A model generated the notes under the pieces. The model did no database searches and was not told the origin of the DNA. It worked only from the letters and a program-made list of their open reading frames with translations. Position numbers and translations under genes: made by a program. A stretch of DNA of 64,000 bases, from assembly GCF_002127265.1 (NCBI RefSeq), contig NZ_NFUU01000001.1, forward strand, positions 1,054,001-1,118,000, in the 5' to 3' direction. Position 1 is the stretch's first letter, and each line of letters begins with the position of its first letter. Shown one piece after another: positions 18,142 through 26,176 of the stretch. Source of the DNA: Hydrogenophaga sp. IBVHS1 (lineage in GTDB: Bacteria > Pseudomonadota > Gammaproteobacteria > Burkholderiales > Burkholderiaceae_C).

Positions 18142-18988
18142 GCGTGTGCACCATCTGCTCAAACAGTGCGTCTACCGCCGGTAGATGGCGCGACGCCTGG
18201 CTTCGGTAGACCGCCACCTCCATCGTTGACAACGGCGGCAGCCCCTGCCGCTCGCCCAGTATGGGCAGGTGTGGCGGCACGCTGCAGCGCGTGAGCACGG
18301 CCACCGCCAGGCCGCTCTCCACCGCCGCCAGCTGGCCGGCCAGGCTGGAGCTGTTGTAGACCATGCGGTAGGCGCGCCGCTGTGCGGTGAGCGCAGCGAT
18401 GGTGGAGCGCCGGGCCTGGCTCGCCTGTTCGTAAACCGCCAGCGGCAGCGGGTCGCGCCGCCAGGCTTCAAATGCCGCCGCGCCCACCCACACCAGGGGC
18501 TCATGAAACAGCAGCCTCCCGCGTGAAGGCTTGTCGCGCGAAACAAGCGCCAGGTCGATCTCGCCACGCTGCACCTTGGGGATGAGCGCGGTGGACTGCT
18601 CGCAATGCAGTTCGATCTCTACTCCTGCGTGGCGGCTGGCGTAGCTGCGCAGCACCGGCGTGAGGTAAGTGGCCGCGTAGTCGTCGGGCACACCCAGTCG
18701 CACGCGGCCGGAAAGTTCAGGGCCGTGCAAGGCTTCCAGCGTTTCGTTGTGCAGCGAGAGCAGGCGGCGCGCGTAGCCGAGCAGCTCGGCCCCCACTGGC
18801 GTCACCTCCAGGTGGCGCGGCCCGCGCAGCAGCACCGCCCGGCCCACGGCGTCGTCCAGCTTCTTGATCTGCATGCTCACCGCCGATTGAGAGCGGTGCA
18901 GCAAGGGCGCTGCCGCCGAGAGCGAACCGCAGTCGACCACGGTGACGAAGGCGCGCAGCCAGTCGAGTTGCAGATCTGCATGGTTCAT
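18110..18988 (-). CDS. LysR-family transcriptional regulator
   Basis: A 292-residue LysR regulator. The N-terminal winged helix spans about residues 1-65 (DCGSLSAAAPLLHRSQSAVS), followed by a periplasmic-binding-like effector domain. Its 3' end overlaps the convergent alpha-E gene by 32 bases. It is divergent from the EamA exporter gene at 19074, with a T-N11-A inverted repeat between them at 19002-19016, so control of that exporter and of itself is the obvious inference. The effector is unknown. Confidence 0.92.
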   Translation of the reverse strand: MNHADLQLDWLRAFVTVVDCGSLSAAAPLLHRSQSAVSMQIKKLDDAVGRAVLLRGPRHLEVTPVGAELLGYARRLLSLHNETLEALHGPELSGRVRLGVPDDYAATYLTPVLRSYASRHAGVEIELHCEQSTALIPKVQRGEIDLALVSRDKPSRGRLLFHEPLVWVGAAAFEAWRRDPLPLAVYEQASQARRSTIAALTAQRRAYRMVYNSSSLAGQLAAVESGLAVAVLTRCSVPPHLPILGERQGLPPLSTMEVAVYRSQASRHLPAVDALFEQMVHTLSVKEPKSPG

Positions 18989-19001
18989 GGTGGGATCCAG
19001 T

Positions 19002-19016
19002 ATTCGATTGTCGAAT
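19002..19016. promoter_or_regulatory. LysR-type operator (perfect T-N11-A inverted repeat)
   Basis: ATTCGA-TTG-TCGAAT is a perfect 6-3-6 palindrome containing T-N11-A, the LysR recognition pattern. It lies 14 bases upstream of the LysR start and 58 bases upstream of the EamA exporter start, the usual place for a divergent LysR site. Confidence 0.65.
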
Positions 19017-19073
19017 GCATGGGATTCTATTTATCCGCTGTACAGAAACACCCCACCACCCGACCATCGGTGA

Positions 19074-20000
19074 ATGAACCCCAGCAGCACCATCTCCCTC
19101 AACAGCATTGAAGCCGCCAGCGCGCGCGAACGCAGCGGCATGTGGCTCATGGTGGCCGGTGGCCTGATGCTCGGCACGCTGGGTGTGTTTCTGGAGGAGG
19201 CAGGGCAAAGCCCGATCACAGCGGTGTGGTTCCGCTGCGCTTTCGGCTTGCTCGCGCTCACGGCGTGGTTCGCCGCCACACGCCGCTGGGGAGAGTTGCG
19301 CCTGGTGGGCGCTGCACGTTTGGCCGCCGTGAGTGCGGGCGTGCTGGCGGTGGTGAACTGGCTGCTGTTCTTCGAGGCCATCGAGCGCACGTCCATCAGC
19401 GTGGCCACGGTGGTGGTGCATGTGCAGCCATTTCTGGTGATGGCCTTTGGCGCCTGGTGGTGGAAAGAGCGCATCACCCGCGCGCAGGCGGTTGCCGCGC
19501 TGGCTTCACTCATTGGCCTGGCGCTGGCCTCTGGCTGGGTGGACGGTGCGCTCACCGGCGTGGGCTGGTCCAGCAGCTACCTGTGGGGTGTGGCGCTGGC
19601 CTTGCTGAACTCGGTGGGCTACGCCGCCCTCACCTTGATCGCCAACCGCGCGCGCGGCGTAAGCCCACTGGCGCTGGCCTGGTGGCAGTGCGCCGTGGGC
19701 GCTGTGGTGTTGCTGTGGTGGCCGTTCATGCAAGGCTGGCCACCGGCTGGCCCGGCGTGGGCGTGGCTGGCGGGGCTGGGCGTGATTCACACCGGGCTGG
19801 CGTATGTGGTGCTGTATGCCGGTGTGGCCCGCCTCACGGCTGGGCGCGTGGCGGTGCTGCAGTTTGTGTACCCCGCTTCGGCGGTGGCGGTGGACTGGCT
19901 GGTGTACGACCGCGCGCTCAGCCCCAGCCAGCTGCTGGGCGTGCTTGTGATGCTGGTGGCCCTGGTGGTGGTGGGCATGCAGCGCGCCCGCCAGGCGTAG
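19074..20000 (+). CDS. EamA-family (DMT superfamily) transporter
   Basis: A 308-residue drug/metabolite-transporter protein with about ten hydrophobic spans in two EamA repeats (about residues 22-155 and 165-300). The first repeat ends FLVMAFGAWWWKERITRAQ, and the second has the related LQFVYPASAVAVDWLVYDRALSPSQ. Such proteins usually export amino acids or small metabolites through the inner membrane. It is divergent from a LysR gene with a consensus LysR box between them. Substrate not predictable from sequence. Confidence 0.88.
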   Translation: MNPSSTISLNSIEAASARERSGMWLMVAGGLMLGTLGVFLEEAGQSPITAVWFRCAFGLLALTAWFAATRRWGELRLVGAARLAAVSAGVLAVVNWLLFFEAIERTSISVATVVVHVQPFLVMAFGAWWWKERITRAQAVAALASLIGLALASGWVDGALTGVGWSSSYLWGVALALLNSVGYAALTLIANRARGVSPLALAWWQCAVGAVVLLWWPFMQGWPPAGPAWAWLAGLGVIHTGLAYVVLYAGVARLTAGRVAVLQFVYPASAVAVDWLVYDRALSPSQLLGVLVMLVALVVVGMQRARQA

Positions 20001-20015
20001 CGGGTGGGGCTGAAA

Positions 20016-20049
20016 GTGTCACGCAAAAGGTGGTATCTTTGCGTGACAC
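20016..20049. promoter_or_regulatory. Perfect 12-bp-arm inverted repeat upstream of azlCD
   Basis: GTGTCACGCAAA at 20016-20027 and TTTGCGTGACAC at 20038-20049 are exact reverse complements around a 10-base spacer. Imperfect pairing (TGAAA/TTTCA) extends outward. It lies 28 bases upstream of the azlC start and 16 bases after the EamA stop. No T-run follows, so an operator for a dimeric regulator is more likely than a terminator. The regulator is not encoded adjacent. Confidence 0.6.
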
Positions 20050-20076
20050 ATTTCAGAGGCCGCAGGCACCCACCCC

Positions 20077-20778
20077 ATGAGCACGGAAGACATCGACCAC
20101 CCCGATCGAAGAAGGCAAAGCTGGCGTGAAGGCCTGGCGGTGGGCGCGGGGCTTGGTGTGGCCGCCTTTGCGCTGGCCGTGAGTTTTGGTGTGGCCGCCG
20201 TGGCTCAGGGCTGGCCGGCCTGGCTGGTGGTGCTCATGTCGGCCATTGTGTTTGGTGGCGGGGCACAGTTCGCCATCGTGCTGGCGATCGGCGGCGGGGG
20301 CGGTGTGCTCGCCGCCATCACCGCAGCCACGCTGATCAACCTGCGTTTTGTGCCCATGGCCATCTCGGCCGCGCGTGCCTTTAGAGGCGGGGCGTGGCGC
20401 CGTTCGCTGGAGGCGCAATCGGTGGTGGACAGCTCGTGGGCGCTGGCCCGCCGGCCCGATGGCACGATCGACCGCGAGAAGATGATTGCCGCCACGCTCA
20501 TGCAGTGGCCGGCGTGGATCGCGGGCACGGCCTTGGGCGCCTTCCTGGCCCCGCCGCCTGAACTGGTGCGCACCCTGGGCATTGACGCCGCCTTTCCCGC
20601 CTTCTTCCTCATTTTCGTGCTCGACATCTGGCGCACCGACCCGCACCAGCGTCCCACCATCGTGCTGGCCTTGGTCATTGCCGGTGTGATGTGCTGGTTT
20701 GTTCCGCCCAGTAGCGCCTTGTTGTGTGCCGGTCTGGCGGCGCTCCTGGCGTTGCGCTTCAAGAGGAGGGCGCCATGA
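20077..20778 (+). CDS. azlC: AzlC-family branched-chain amino acid exporter subunit
   Basis: A 233-residue inner-membrane protein of the AzlC/YgaZ family, the large subunit of a two-component exporter of branched-chain and related amino acids. Family marks include SFGVAAVAQGWPAWLVVLMS, FGGGAQFA and INLRFVPMAIS in the first half. The ATG at 20077 is preceded by the inverted repeat at 20016-20049. Its stop overlaps the azlD start by four bases (ATGA), so the two subunits are translationally coupled. Confidence 0.92.
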   Translation: MSTEDIDHPDRRRQSWREGLAVGAGLGVAAFALAVSFGVAAVAQGWPAWLVVLMSAIVFGGGAQFAIVLAIGGGGGVLAAITAATLINLRFVPMAISAARAFRGGAWRRSLEAQSVVDSSWALARRPDGTIDREKMIAATLMQWPAWIAGTALGAFLAPPPELVRTLGIDAAFPAFFLIFVLDIWRTDPHQRPTIVLALVIAGVMCWFVPPSSALLCAGLAALLALRFKRRAP

Positions 20779-21083
20779 GCACCATGTTGATCGCCGTGGT
20801 GGGCTTCGCCTTGCTCAACTACGCGCTGAAGGCGGCCGGCCCGCTCGCCATGCACAAGCGCACGCTGCCACCCAGCGTAGGCGCCATCATCGACGCGCTG
20901 CCGCCGGCTTTGCTGGCCGGCATGCTGGTGGGCGCCGTGGCCGGGCCGCAATGGAGCCTGCTGGACCCCACCCTCCTGGGTGGTCTTGTGGCCGCCGTGC
21001 TGGCATGGGCCGCGCGCGCCGGGCCACTGGCCGGCATGCTGGCTTGCGTGATCACCACGGCGCTGTTGCGGGCCTGGCTGTGA
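20775..21083 (+). CDS. azlD: AzlD-family branched-chain amino acid exporter small subunit
   Basis: A 102-residue hydrophobic protein with four likely spans, the usual length for AzlD/YgaH, partner of AzlC. The start is the ATG at 20775, overlapping the azlC stop (ATGA), after GAGGAGGG. An upstream alternative in frame has no support. Its own stop overlaps the GTG of the next gene (GTGA), extending the coupled unit to three genes. Confidence 0.9.
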   Translation: MSTMLIAVVGFALLNYALKAAGPLAMHKRTLPPSVGAIIDALPPALLAGMLVGAVAGPQWSLLDPTLLGGLVAAVLAWAARAGPLAGMLACVITTALLRAWL

Positions 21084-21667
21084 AAGGCGCGCAACGCACC
21101 GGCCGCGAGGTGGTGGCGTTGCCGCTGCCCCTGCTGGTGAATCTGGTCAACGCGTGGGGCAGCGCGCCACGCAAGGCATGCGGCAAAAGCGCGCAGGCGT
21201 ATTCCACGCTCTCCGCGTGGCGCGCCACCAGCCCGCTTGCCTGGCGCCAGTTCCCGCGACTGAGCGCCACCCAGCTGGTGGAGGTGGCCGATCTTGTTTA
21301 CCCCGTGTTTGCCGCAGGCTCCGGGCGCGAATGTGCGCAGAGCCTGAGCCGCCTGGCCGAACAGGCGGGCCTCACGCCCACCATGGCTTCTGAGGGCTGG
21401 CGCGTGCGCGAAGCATGGCGCTGTGCCCACGCTGGCCAGGAGCTGCTGGCCGCCGCCGCGCTGGCGCTGCTGGAGCACCTGCGTGCGTCGCCCGACGCCA
21501 GCCGCCTCGGCACCTGCCATGGTCAGGCGTGTGCCGACGTGTTTGTAGACCAATCGCCCGCCGGGCTTCGGCAGTTCTGCTCGCTCACCTGCCAGACGCG
21601 GCAGCGCACCCGCGCCTACCGTGCCGGCAAGCGCGAAACCGAGGCCAGATCGACCCTGGGCGCCTGA
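21080..21667 (+). CDS. CGNR zinc-finger domain protein (ABATE-CGNR family)
   Basis: A 195-residue protein starting at GTG 21080, which overlaps the azlD stop. The N-terminal part (LPLLVNLVNAWGS onward) resembles the ABATE domain. The C-terminal ~45 residues form a four-cysteine zinc finger (CHGQAC then CSLTC) of the CGNR type, although the CGNR tetrad reads CQTR here. Such proteins are presumed transcription regulators binding an unknown ligand. Coupling to azlCD suggests it senses or controls the exporter, which is inference. Confidence 0.75.
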   Translation: MKGAQRTGREVVALPLPLLVNLVNAWGSAPRKACGKSAQAYSTLSAWRATSPLAWRQFPRLSATQLVEVADLVYPVFAAGSGRECAQSLSRLAEQAGLTPTMASEGWRVREAWRCAHAGQELLAAAALALLEHLRASPDASRLGTCHGQACADVFVDQSPAGLRQFCSLTCQTRQRTRAYRAGKRETEARSTLGA

Positions 21668-21819
21668 GGCAGAAATCACGCTCAGCGCCCTGGTGTTGTG
21701 CCAAACCGGATCAAAAGTCACACACCCGTGTCAACTGCACGGGGCAATCCGCCATAGAAGGCTATGCTGCCCGGAGGCTCGATCAAGGGATACGGGCCTC
21801 ATGCCATTACGGAGACTTC

Positions 21820-22689
21820 ATGGCCAGCGATCTGGATACCGTCAGGGTGCTGCGGGCCCTGTTCAACGACATGCCGCGAGCGCCGCAGGGCCTGTCGCCC
21901 GAGGAAACCCTGGCCTGGGTTCAAAAGTCCATCGACCAGTTCGATGGCGGCGACATGGCCTACATGCTCGAACACATCACCCGCAGCTCCATGCTCGACA
22001 TCGTGCTGCGCCTGCGGGAAGACGGCTACCTGAAAGACGACATCGCCTTCGCTGAAATCGTCGAACAGCTCGCCACCCCCGAAGGCCGCAAAAACTTCAT
22101 GGACCGCTGCATCACGGCCCAGAAAAGTGCGGACGCCACATCGCGCCTGATCCACCGCGCCAAACGCGCATGGAGCGATCCGCCACCGCTGTTCAGCTCA
22201 GATCCCGCCTTGCTGCAACGCTTCGTGCGGGGCGAACTCACCGGCCCCGGCCCGCTGTACGCCGAATACAAAGCGCGCGAAGACGTGAATGAAATCGGCG
22301 TGCTCGCGGAAGCCCCCGACGGCATTCATGAATTCAGCTGGGGCTTCGTGGTGGAAGACCAGGGCGCCTGGCATTTCTACGTCAGCGACGTCTGGCGCAA
22401 AGGCACCGTGGGCTGCTTCGAGCGCTTCTACTGCGCCTGGCAACAAGCCACCCGGAGCCACCCCGTGGACAATCAGGGCAACGCCTTGCCCGCTGTGCCG
22501 CTCGGCCTGTACATGGAAGACGGCATCGGCAGCTTCAGCAGCCTCACGCTGCAAAGCTGCATCGACTCTCCCGATCCGGCCGTCCGCCAATGGATCGGCG
22601 AAGTCTTCATCGACCGCATGCTGCCGCTGATGGCAGCGCGGGCGGTGGATGAGCACTACGACTTTCCGGTGGGCTTGCAGGCGCATTGA
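21820..22689 (+). CDS. Uncharacterised soluble protein
   Basis: A 289-residue protein with no signal peptide or membrane span. I recognise no family. The N-terminal third (about 1-120) is helical and charged. The C-terminal part has conserved-looking aromatic blocks (FSWGFVVEDQGAWHFYVSDV, FERFYCAWQQ) suggestive of a beta-rich domain. The ATG at 21820 follows GGAG at 21811. It is separated by 152 bases from the preceding gene and by 333 non-coding bases from the next, so it is probably monocistronic. Base composition matches the core genome. Confidence 0.7.
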   Translation: MASDLDTVRVLRALFNDMPRAPQGLSPEETLAWVQKSIDQFDGGDMAYMLEHITRSSMLDIVLRLREDGYLKDDIAFAEIVEQLATPEGRKNFMDRCITAQKSADATSRLIHRAKRAWSDPPPLFSSDPALLQRFVRGELTGPGPLYAEYKAREDVNEIGVLAEAPDGIHEFSWGFVVEDQGAWHFYVSDVWRKGTVGCFERFYCAWQQATRSHPVDNQGNALPAVPLGLYMEDGIGSFSSLTLQSCIDSPDPAVRQWIGEVFIDRMLPLMAARAVDEHYDFPVGLQAH

Positions 22690-23022
22690 GATTGGGCGTC
22701 GAGGCGTGATTAGCGCGCCGGTGGACATTGCCGTAGCGACTTGCTTTGGATGGATAGGGCAGAGGGGCTGCTAAGCAGCGAGAGCTGCCCGTCATGAGCC
22801 GCGTTCCTACTCACGCTCAAGGGTACCAAACAGTCGCTCGGTAGAGGCCCGACCCGGGGTGCGACCGTCTGCTGTCCGAGGTACAGCGGCCGGACGACTT
22901 CCGCACGTCGGGTCGCGCCGTGCCAGTGACCGCTTTCCTACAGTTTGACCTGGCGGTGCCGACCCGAACCGGCTATCTGCTCCTCACATTCATGCTCGTT
23001 CAAGCGGTCGTTCACGCTCACG
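22690..23022. other. Non-coding left border of an accessory region
   Basis: No credible gene in 333 bases. It contains nested inverted repeats: GGGCAG at 22757 pairing with CTGCCC at 22785, around GCTGCT-A-AGCAGC. The rest is a GC-rich stretch of the kind seen between cassettes or at degraded gene borders. No tRNA or insertion-sequence end is visible. Confidence 0.5.
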
Positions 23023-24006
23023 CTAGACCCGTCTGTACGAGGCATCAAAGACGCTCAACACGTTTGGGTTGTAGAAGTCCTTCTTGGGGCTCTTCGGGTT
23101 CCCCGGATCGAGGTACCGTGCTTTGGCGTATCGCTCATCCGTCAACAGTGGCTTACGCAGAGCGTGGAATCGGCCGTCCTGTTTGAAGTCGCTATACCGA
23201 GCAGCCATCCGCTTGCACAGCTCCCGGTAGTCCCATGGGTACTGCGCTCTCACGTCCTCCTCAGTCAAGGTGACCTTCACCGCGTCGGGGTCCTTGGTGA
23301 CTTGCACCTTGGGGGCGGCGGAAAGCGTCGACTTCTCCAACTTCAACTGCAAGCGCACAGCGACCGCGAACGGCGACTCGGCATTGCCGGGCACCTTCGC
23401 CAGACTTTCAAGGTGCCGGATCAGCCGGCTCTCGTCTGCCGAAACGACGACGCTTTCAGCAGTCGAAGCTGGAGCGATGAAGGACAACGGAAGGATCACA
23501 TGCAGTGACCGAGACAGGTCTCGAGCGAACCACTGCTTCGTCAGAACGACGAAGTTCTGAACCGCGGCGGCTGACAGCTCCTGCGCCTGCCGCGCAAGCA
23601 GCGCGTTCGCAGTAACGAAGTGGACTGAGTTGTCTCGAATCTCGGTGAGGGCCTCGAGGTTGTTCTTCACCTCGACATGAAGCTTCGCCGGTGACTTTTC
23701 GAGTTCGACAATGCAGGCACCGAGAGAGATCGTCTGCGCGTTTCCGGCACGGTTGAGCTTCAGGAACAGCTTCTTGCTCGGCCTGCCCGACTTCGTCGGC
23801 CGCGCTTGATAGACACGTCTGGCCTTCAGGTCATTCCCCTCATCCTTGACCACTTTGGCCTTGAGCAGGAGTTCCCAGCCGTTCAGCGCCAAGATGGCGA
23901 AGGTCTCCGCTCGGTACGCGAACGCCGGCTTGTTGTAGACCTCCACCGCCGCCGTGATGGCAGCGACCGCCTTGTCGACAAGCCTCTGATGCAGTGGGGG
24001 GCGCAC
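23023..24006 (-). CDS. DUF3644-like domain protein
   Basis: A 327-residue protein resembling the DUF3644 family. The N-terminal motif has a helix with FAYRAETFAILALNGWELLLKA, the family hallmark, followed by a charged middle and a C-terminal part with YPWDYRELCKRMAARYSDFK, likely nucleic-acid or adaptor related. I chose GTG at 24006 because GGGAAAGAGAG lies just upstream; the frame stays open to 24243. Proteins of this type often sit in variable, defence-associated regions. It is divergent from an unknown membrane-anchored protein. Function unproven. Confidence 0.65.
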   Translation of the reverse strand: MRPPLHQRLVDKAVAAITAAVEVYNKPAFAYRAETFAILALNGWELLLKAKVVKDEGNDLKARRVYQARPTKSGRPSKKLFLKLNRAGNAQTISLGACIVELEKSPAKLHVEVKNNLEALTEIRDNSVHFVTANALLARQAQELSAAAVQNFVVLTKQWFARDLSRSLHVILPLSFIAPASTAESVVVSADESRLIRHLESLAKVPGNAESPFAVAVRLQLKLEKSTLSAAPKVQVTKDPDAVKVTLTEEDVRAQYPWDYRELCKRMAARYSDFKQDGRFHALRKPLLTDERYAKARYLDPGNPKSPKKDFYNPNVLSVFDASYRRV

Positions 24007-24284
24007 TTGGCTCTCTCTTTCCCTGCCTACTTTGCGTCGATTCTGCGCCGTAACGCGCCCAACATCTCGGGATCGCGGTCTGGGGCATCTTGGGCATCGT
24101 CCTTCGGCGTGAGGGTTTGGCGCAGTGCGAGGTAGGCGACAGCGCACGTTGCGGAGGACCGGCCTCGACGCTCCGATAATGAGCGCCGATGCAACGAATC
24201 CACCAAGTCCTGCTGCGTTTCTTCCTCCCCCGGCTTCTGGCACGAGCTTGCCCGGCCACAGTTCACCGCTCCAGCGACGAGGGC

Positions 24285-25172
24285 ATGAAGATCAACTGCT
24301 TCAACGTCGTGATGCCCGAAACGGGCGCGCGTCCACGTACGGTGCTGGTAGGCATCACGGCCCCCACCGTCCAAGGGCTCGAGTTCGACGGCCATAGTCA
24401 TAGGCGCCCTGTCACCGTCCAACTGGACGCGATTGACGCCGCCGCGCTCCAGGTGACGCACTACTACGGGCTCGATGAAGTTCGATACGAAGGCGTTGTC
24501 CATCTCGTACTCGGGCAAGGAACCAAGTGGCCGTATCTTTGGCTCCACGCGCTGCGCGTGCAGCGTTGGGTTCTACAGAAGTTGTTCAATGCCCGTCAGA
24601 TGATGCTCGGCGACCGCCTGACCATACTGAAGGACGTTGCTGAGCTCACCTCGCGGGGCGTTGACAGAATTGGCGCCCTCGAGGTGATGAGCCATCGATA
24701 TGGCGACCGTTGGGCAGGCCACCCCAACTGGCAGGCGTTCCAGGAACGCCTGGACAGGCAACTGCAGCTGCTCGCCGAGGCTGGCGACCTGTCGACATCG
24801 GACAACTACAGCTTTCGCCTGACTGGTCAGGGCGTACGGACCCTAGATGAGCGGCGAGACGCCTCTCGGAAGCACGGCGCTAACTGGTGGATGCAATTCG
24901 CGGGGTGGGTCGTCGCCGCAGCCGCTTTGGTGTTCGCCGCAGCGCAGGCGAACTTTCTGAAGCTGCCCACTGTGCTCGACCTGCAGAAGGAGAAGGCGAA
25001 CGGTGGTAAGGCGGCGAGTGCGGCGAGCACCGCTGCGCCTCAACCGTCCGTGGCACGCCCTGCGGTGGTGCCGCCCAGTACCACCTCCTCGGCATCTTCG
25101 TTCGCGACGATCCCCGCACCAGCCGCATCAGCGTCTCGACTTCAGCCTGCATTGTCTGCTGCGTCTCGCTGA
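24285..25172 (+). CDS. Unknown protein with C-terminal membrane anchor and Ala/Pro/Ser tail
   Basis: A 295-residue protein from the ATG at 24285. A start at 24189 in the same frame is possible, but its extra 32 residues look non-coding. Residues about 1-90 look beta-rich. The middle (about 100-190) is helical and ends in a winged-helix-like stretch (YSFRLTGQGVRTLDERRD). A single hydrophobic span follows (WWMQFAGWVVAAAALVFAAA). The last ~60 residues are low-complexity Ala/Ser/Pro. No family recognised. Pairing with the divergent DUF3644-like gene suggests a functional couple in a mobile or defence setting. Confidence 0.6.
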   Translation: MKINCFNVVMPETGARPRTVLVGITAPTVQGLEFDGHSHRRPVTVQLDAIDAAALQVTHYYGLDEVRYEGVVHLVLGQGTKWPYLWLHALRVQRWVLQKLFNARQMMLGDRLTILKDVAELTSRGVDRIGALEVMSHRYGDRWAGHPNWQAFQERLDRQLQLLAEAGDLSTSDNYSFRLTGQGVRTLDERRDASRKHGANWWMQFAGWVVAAAALVFAAAQANFLKLPTVLDLQKEKANGGKAASAASTAAPQPSVARPAVVPPSTTSSASSFATIPAPAASASRLQPALSAASR

Positions 25173-25401
25173 CGTGAGCATCACTACCCCCTGGCGTCTC
25201 CATCCAGCGCGCTCGGGCTAAGCTGGGTGCCCTAGAGCTGTCCTTCGCGAATGACTCTTCTTGGCCGACAGTGCTCGGCCGCCCCAGCATCCGAAAGCTG
25301 ACCTTCGCCGCAGCGATCCGAGAGGTTCCTCACCCTGCGCCCCGCGGCCCGGCACGCCCGAGAGCGCAACCTAAGCGGCCCTCAACTTTGTGGAGACCGT
25401 C

Positions 25402-26013
25402 ATGGGAACCACTCATCGGGAGCCGTGGAACAAGGGCAAGATCGTCGGACAGAAGGCGCCCTTCAAGGTCAAGGACATATGGGCGCTTCGCGTCAGGCTG
25501 CAGATGCAGGGTCGTGCGCGGGAGCTGGCGCTCTTCAACCTTGGCATCGACAGCAAGCTTCGGGGCTGCGACCTTATCGGCCTGAGGGTCCGCGACGTCT
25601 GCCACGGCGATCAAGTGGCGGCGCGTGCACTGGTCATGCAGCACAAGACCGAGCGTCCTGTTCAGTTCGAGATCACGCCGGCTACCAGAGAGGCGGTGCA
25701 GGCCTGGATCAAGCGTGCAGGGCTGAAGCCGGAAGACTACCTGTTCCCCAGCCGCATCCACGGCTCGCCGCACCTGGGCACCCGTCAGTACGCTCGCATT
25801 CTTGGGCGTTGGGTGGAGGAGCTCGGGCTGGACCCAGCCGAGTACGGCACCCACTCGATGCGGCGGACGAAGGCGACGCTGATCTATCGGCGCACCAAGA
25901 ACCTTCGAGCGGTGCAGCTGCTGCTCGGGCACTCCAAGCTCGAGTCGACCGTCAAGTACCTCGGCATCGAGGTCGATGACGCGCTCGAAATTTCTGAGCA
26001 GACGGAAATCTGA
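25402..26013 (+). CDS. Minimal tyrosine recombinase (phage-integrase catalytic domain only)
   Basis: A 203-residue tyrosine recombinase with the full catalytic set: Arg54 (KLRGCDL), Lys82 in the beta-hairpin, His151 and Arg154 (HSMRRTKA), His177 (LLLGHSK) and nucleophile Tyr186 (VKYLGIE). It lacks the N-terminal SAM-like core-binding domain, as FimB/FimE-size recombinases do. The ATG at 25402 has GGAG at 25392. It marks the stretch as mobile or phase-variable, but no attachment repeats were found by eye. Confidence 0.85.
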   Translation: MGTTHREPWNKGKIVGQKAPFKVKDIWALRVRLQMQGRARELALFNLGIDSKLRGCDLIGLRVRDVCHGDQVAARALVMQHKTERPVQFEITPATREAVQAWIKRAGLKPEDYLFPSRIHGSPHLGTRQYARILGRWVEELGLDPAEYGTHSMRRTKATLIYRRTKNLRAVQLLLGHSKLESTVKYLGIEVDDALEISEQTEI

Positions 26014-26176
26014 GTCAGCCCTTGAACCGGAGCGGCCGCACCTGTCGCCGTGACGGGGCGTCCGCCCTGAATGCCAGCTTTGTGGCGGGCGGCCGATCGA
26101 GAGGTCTTGGCCATCTGCAGACGTTCAGTACCGGCAGCATTCCGGCACTTCATCGACCTGCACCACGCGGCGCCGA

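Noticed and set aside
22690..23022. Possible tRNA or attachment site at the left border of the accessory region
   Set aside because: No cloverleaf or T-loop sequence could be assembled, and no direct repeat matching the right border was found by eye.
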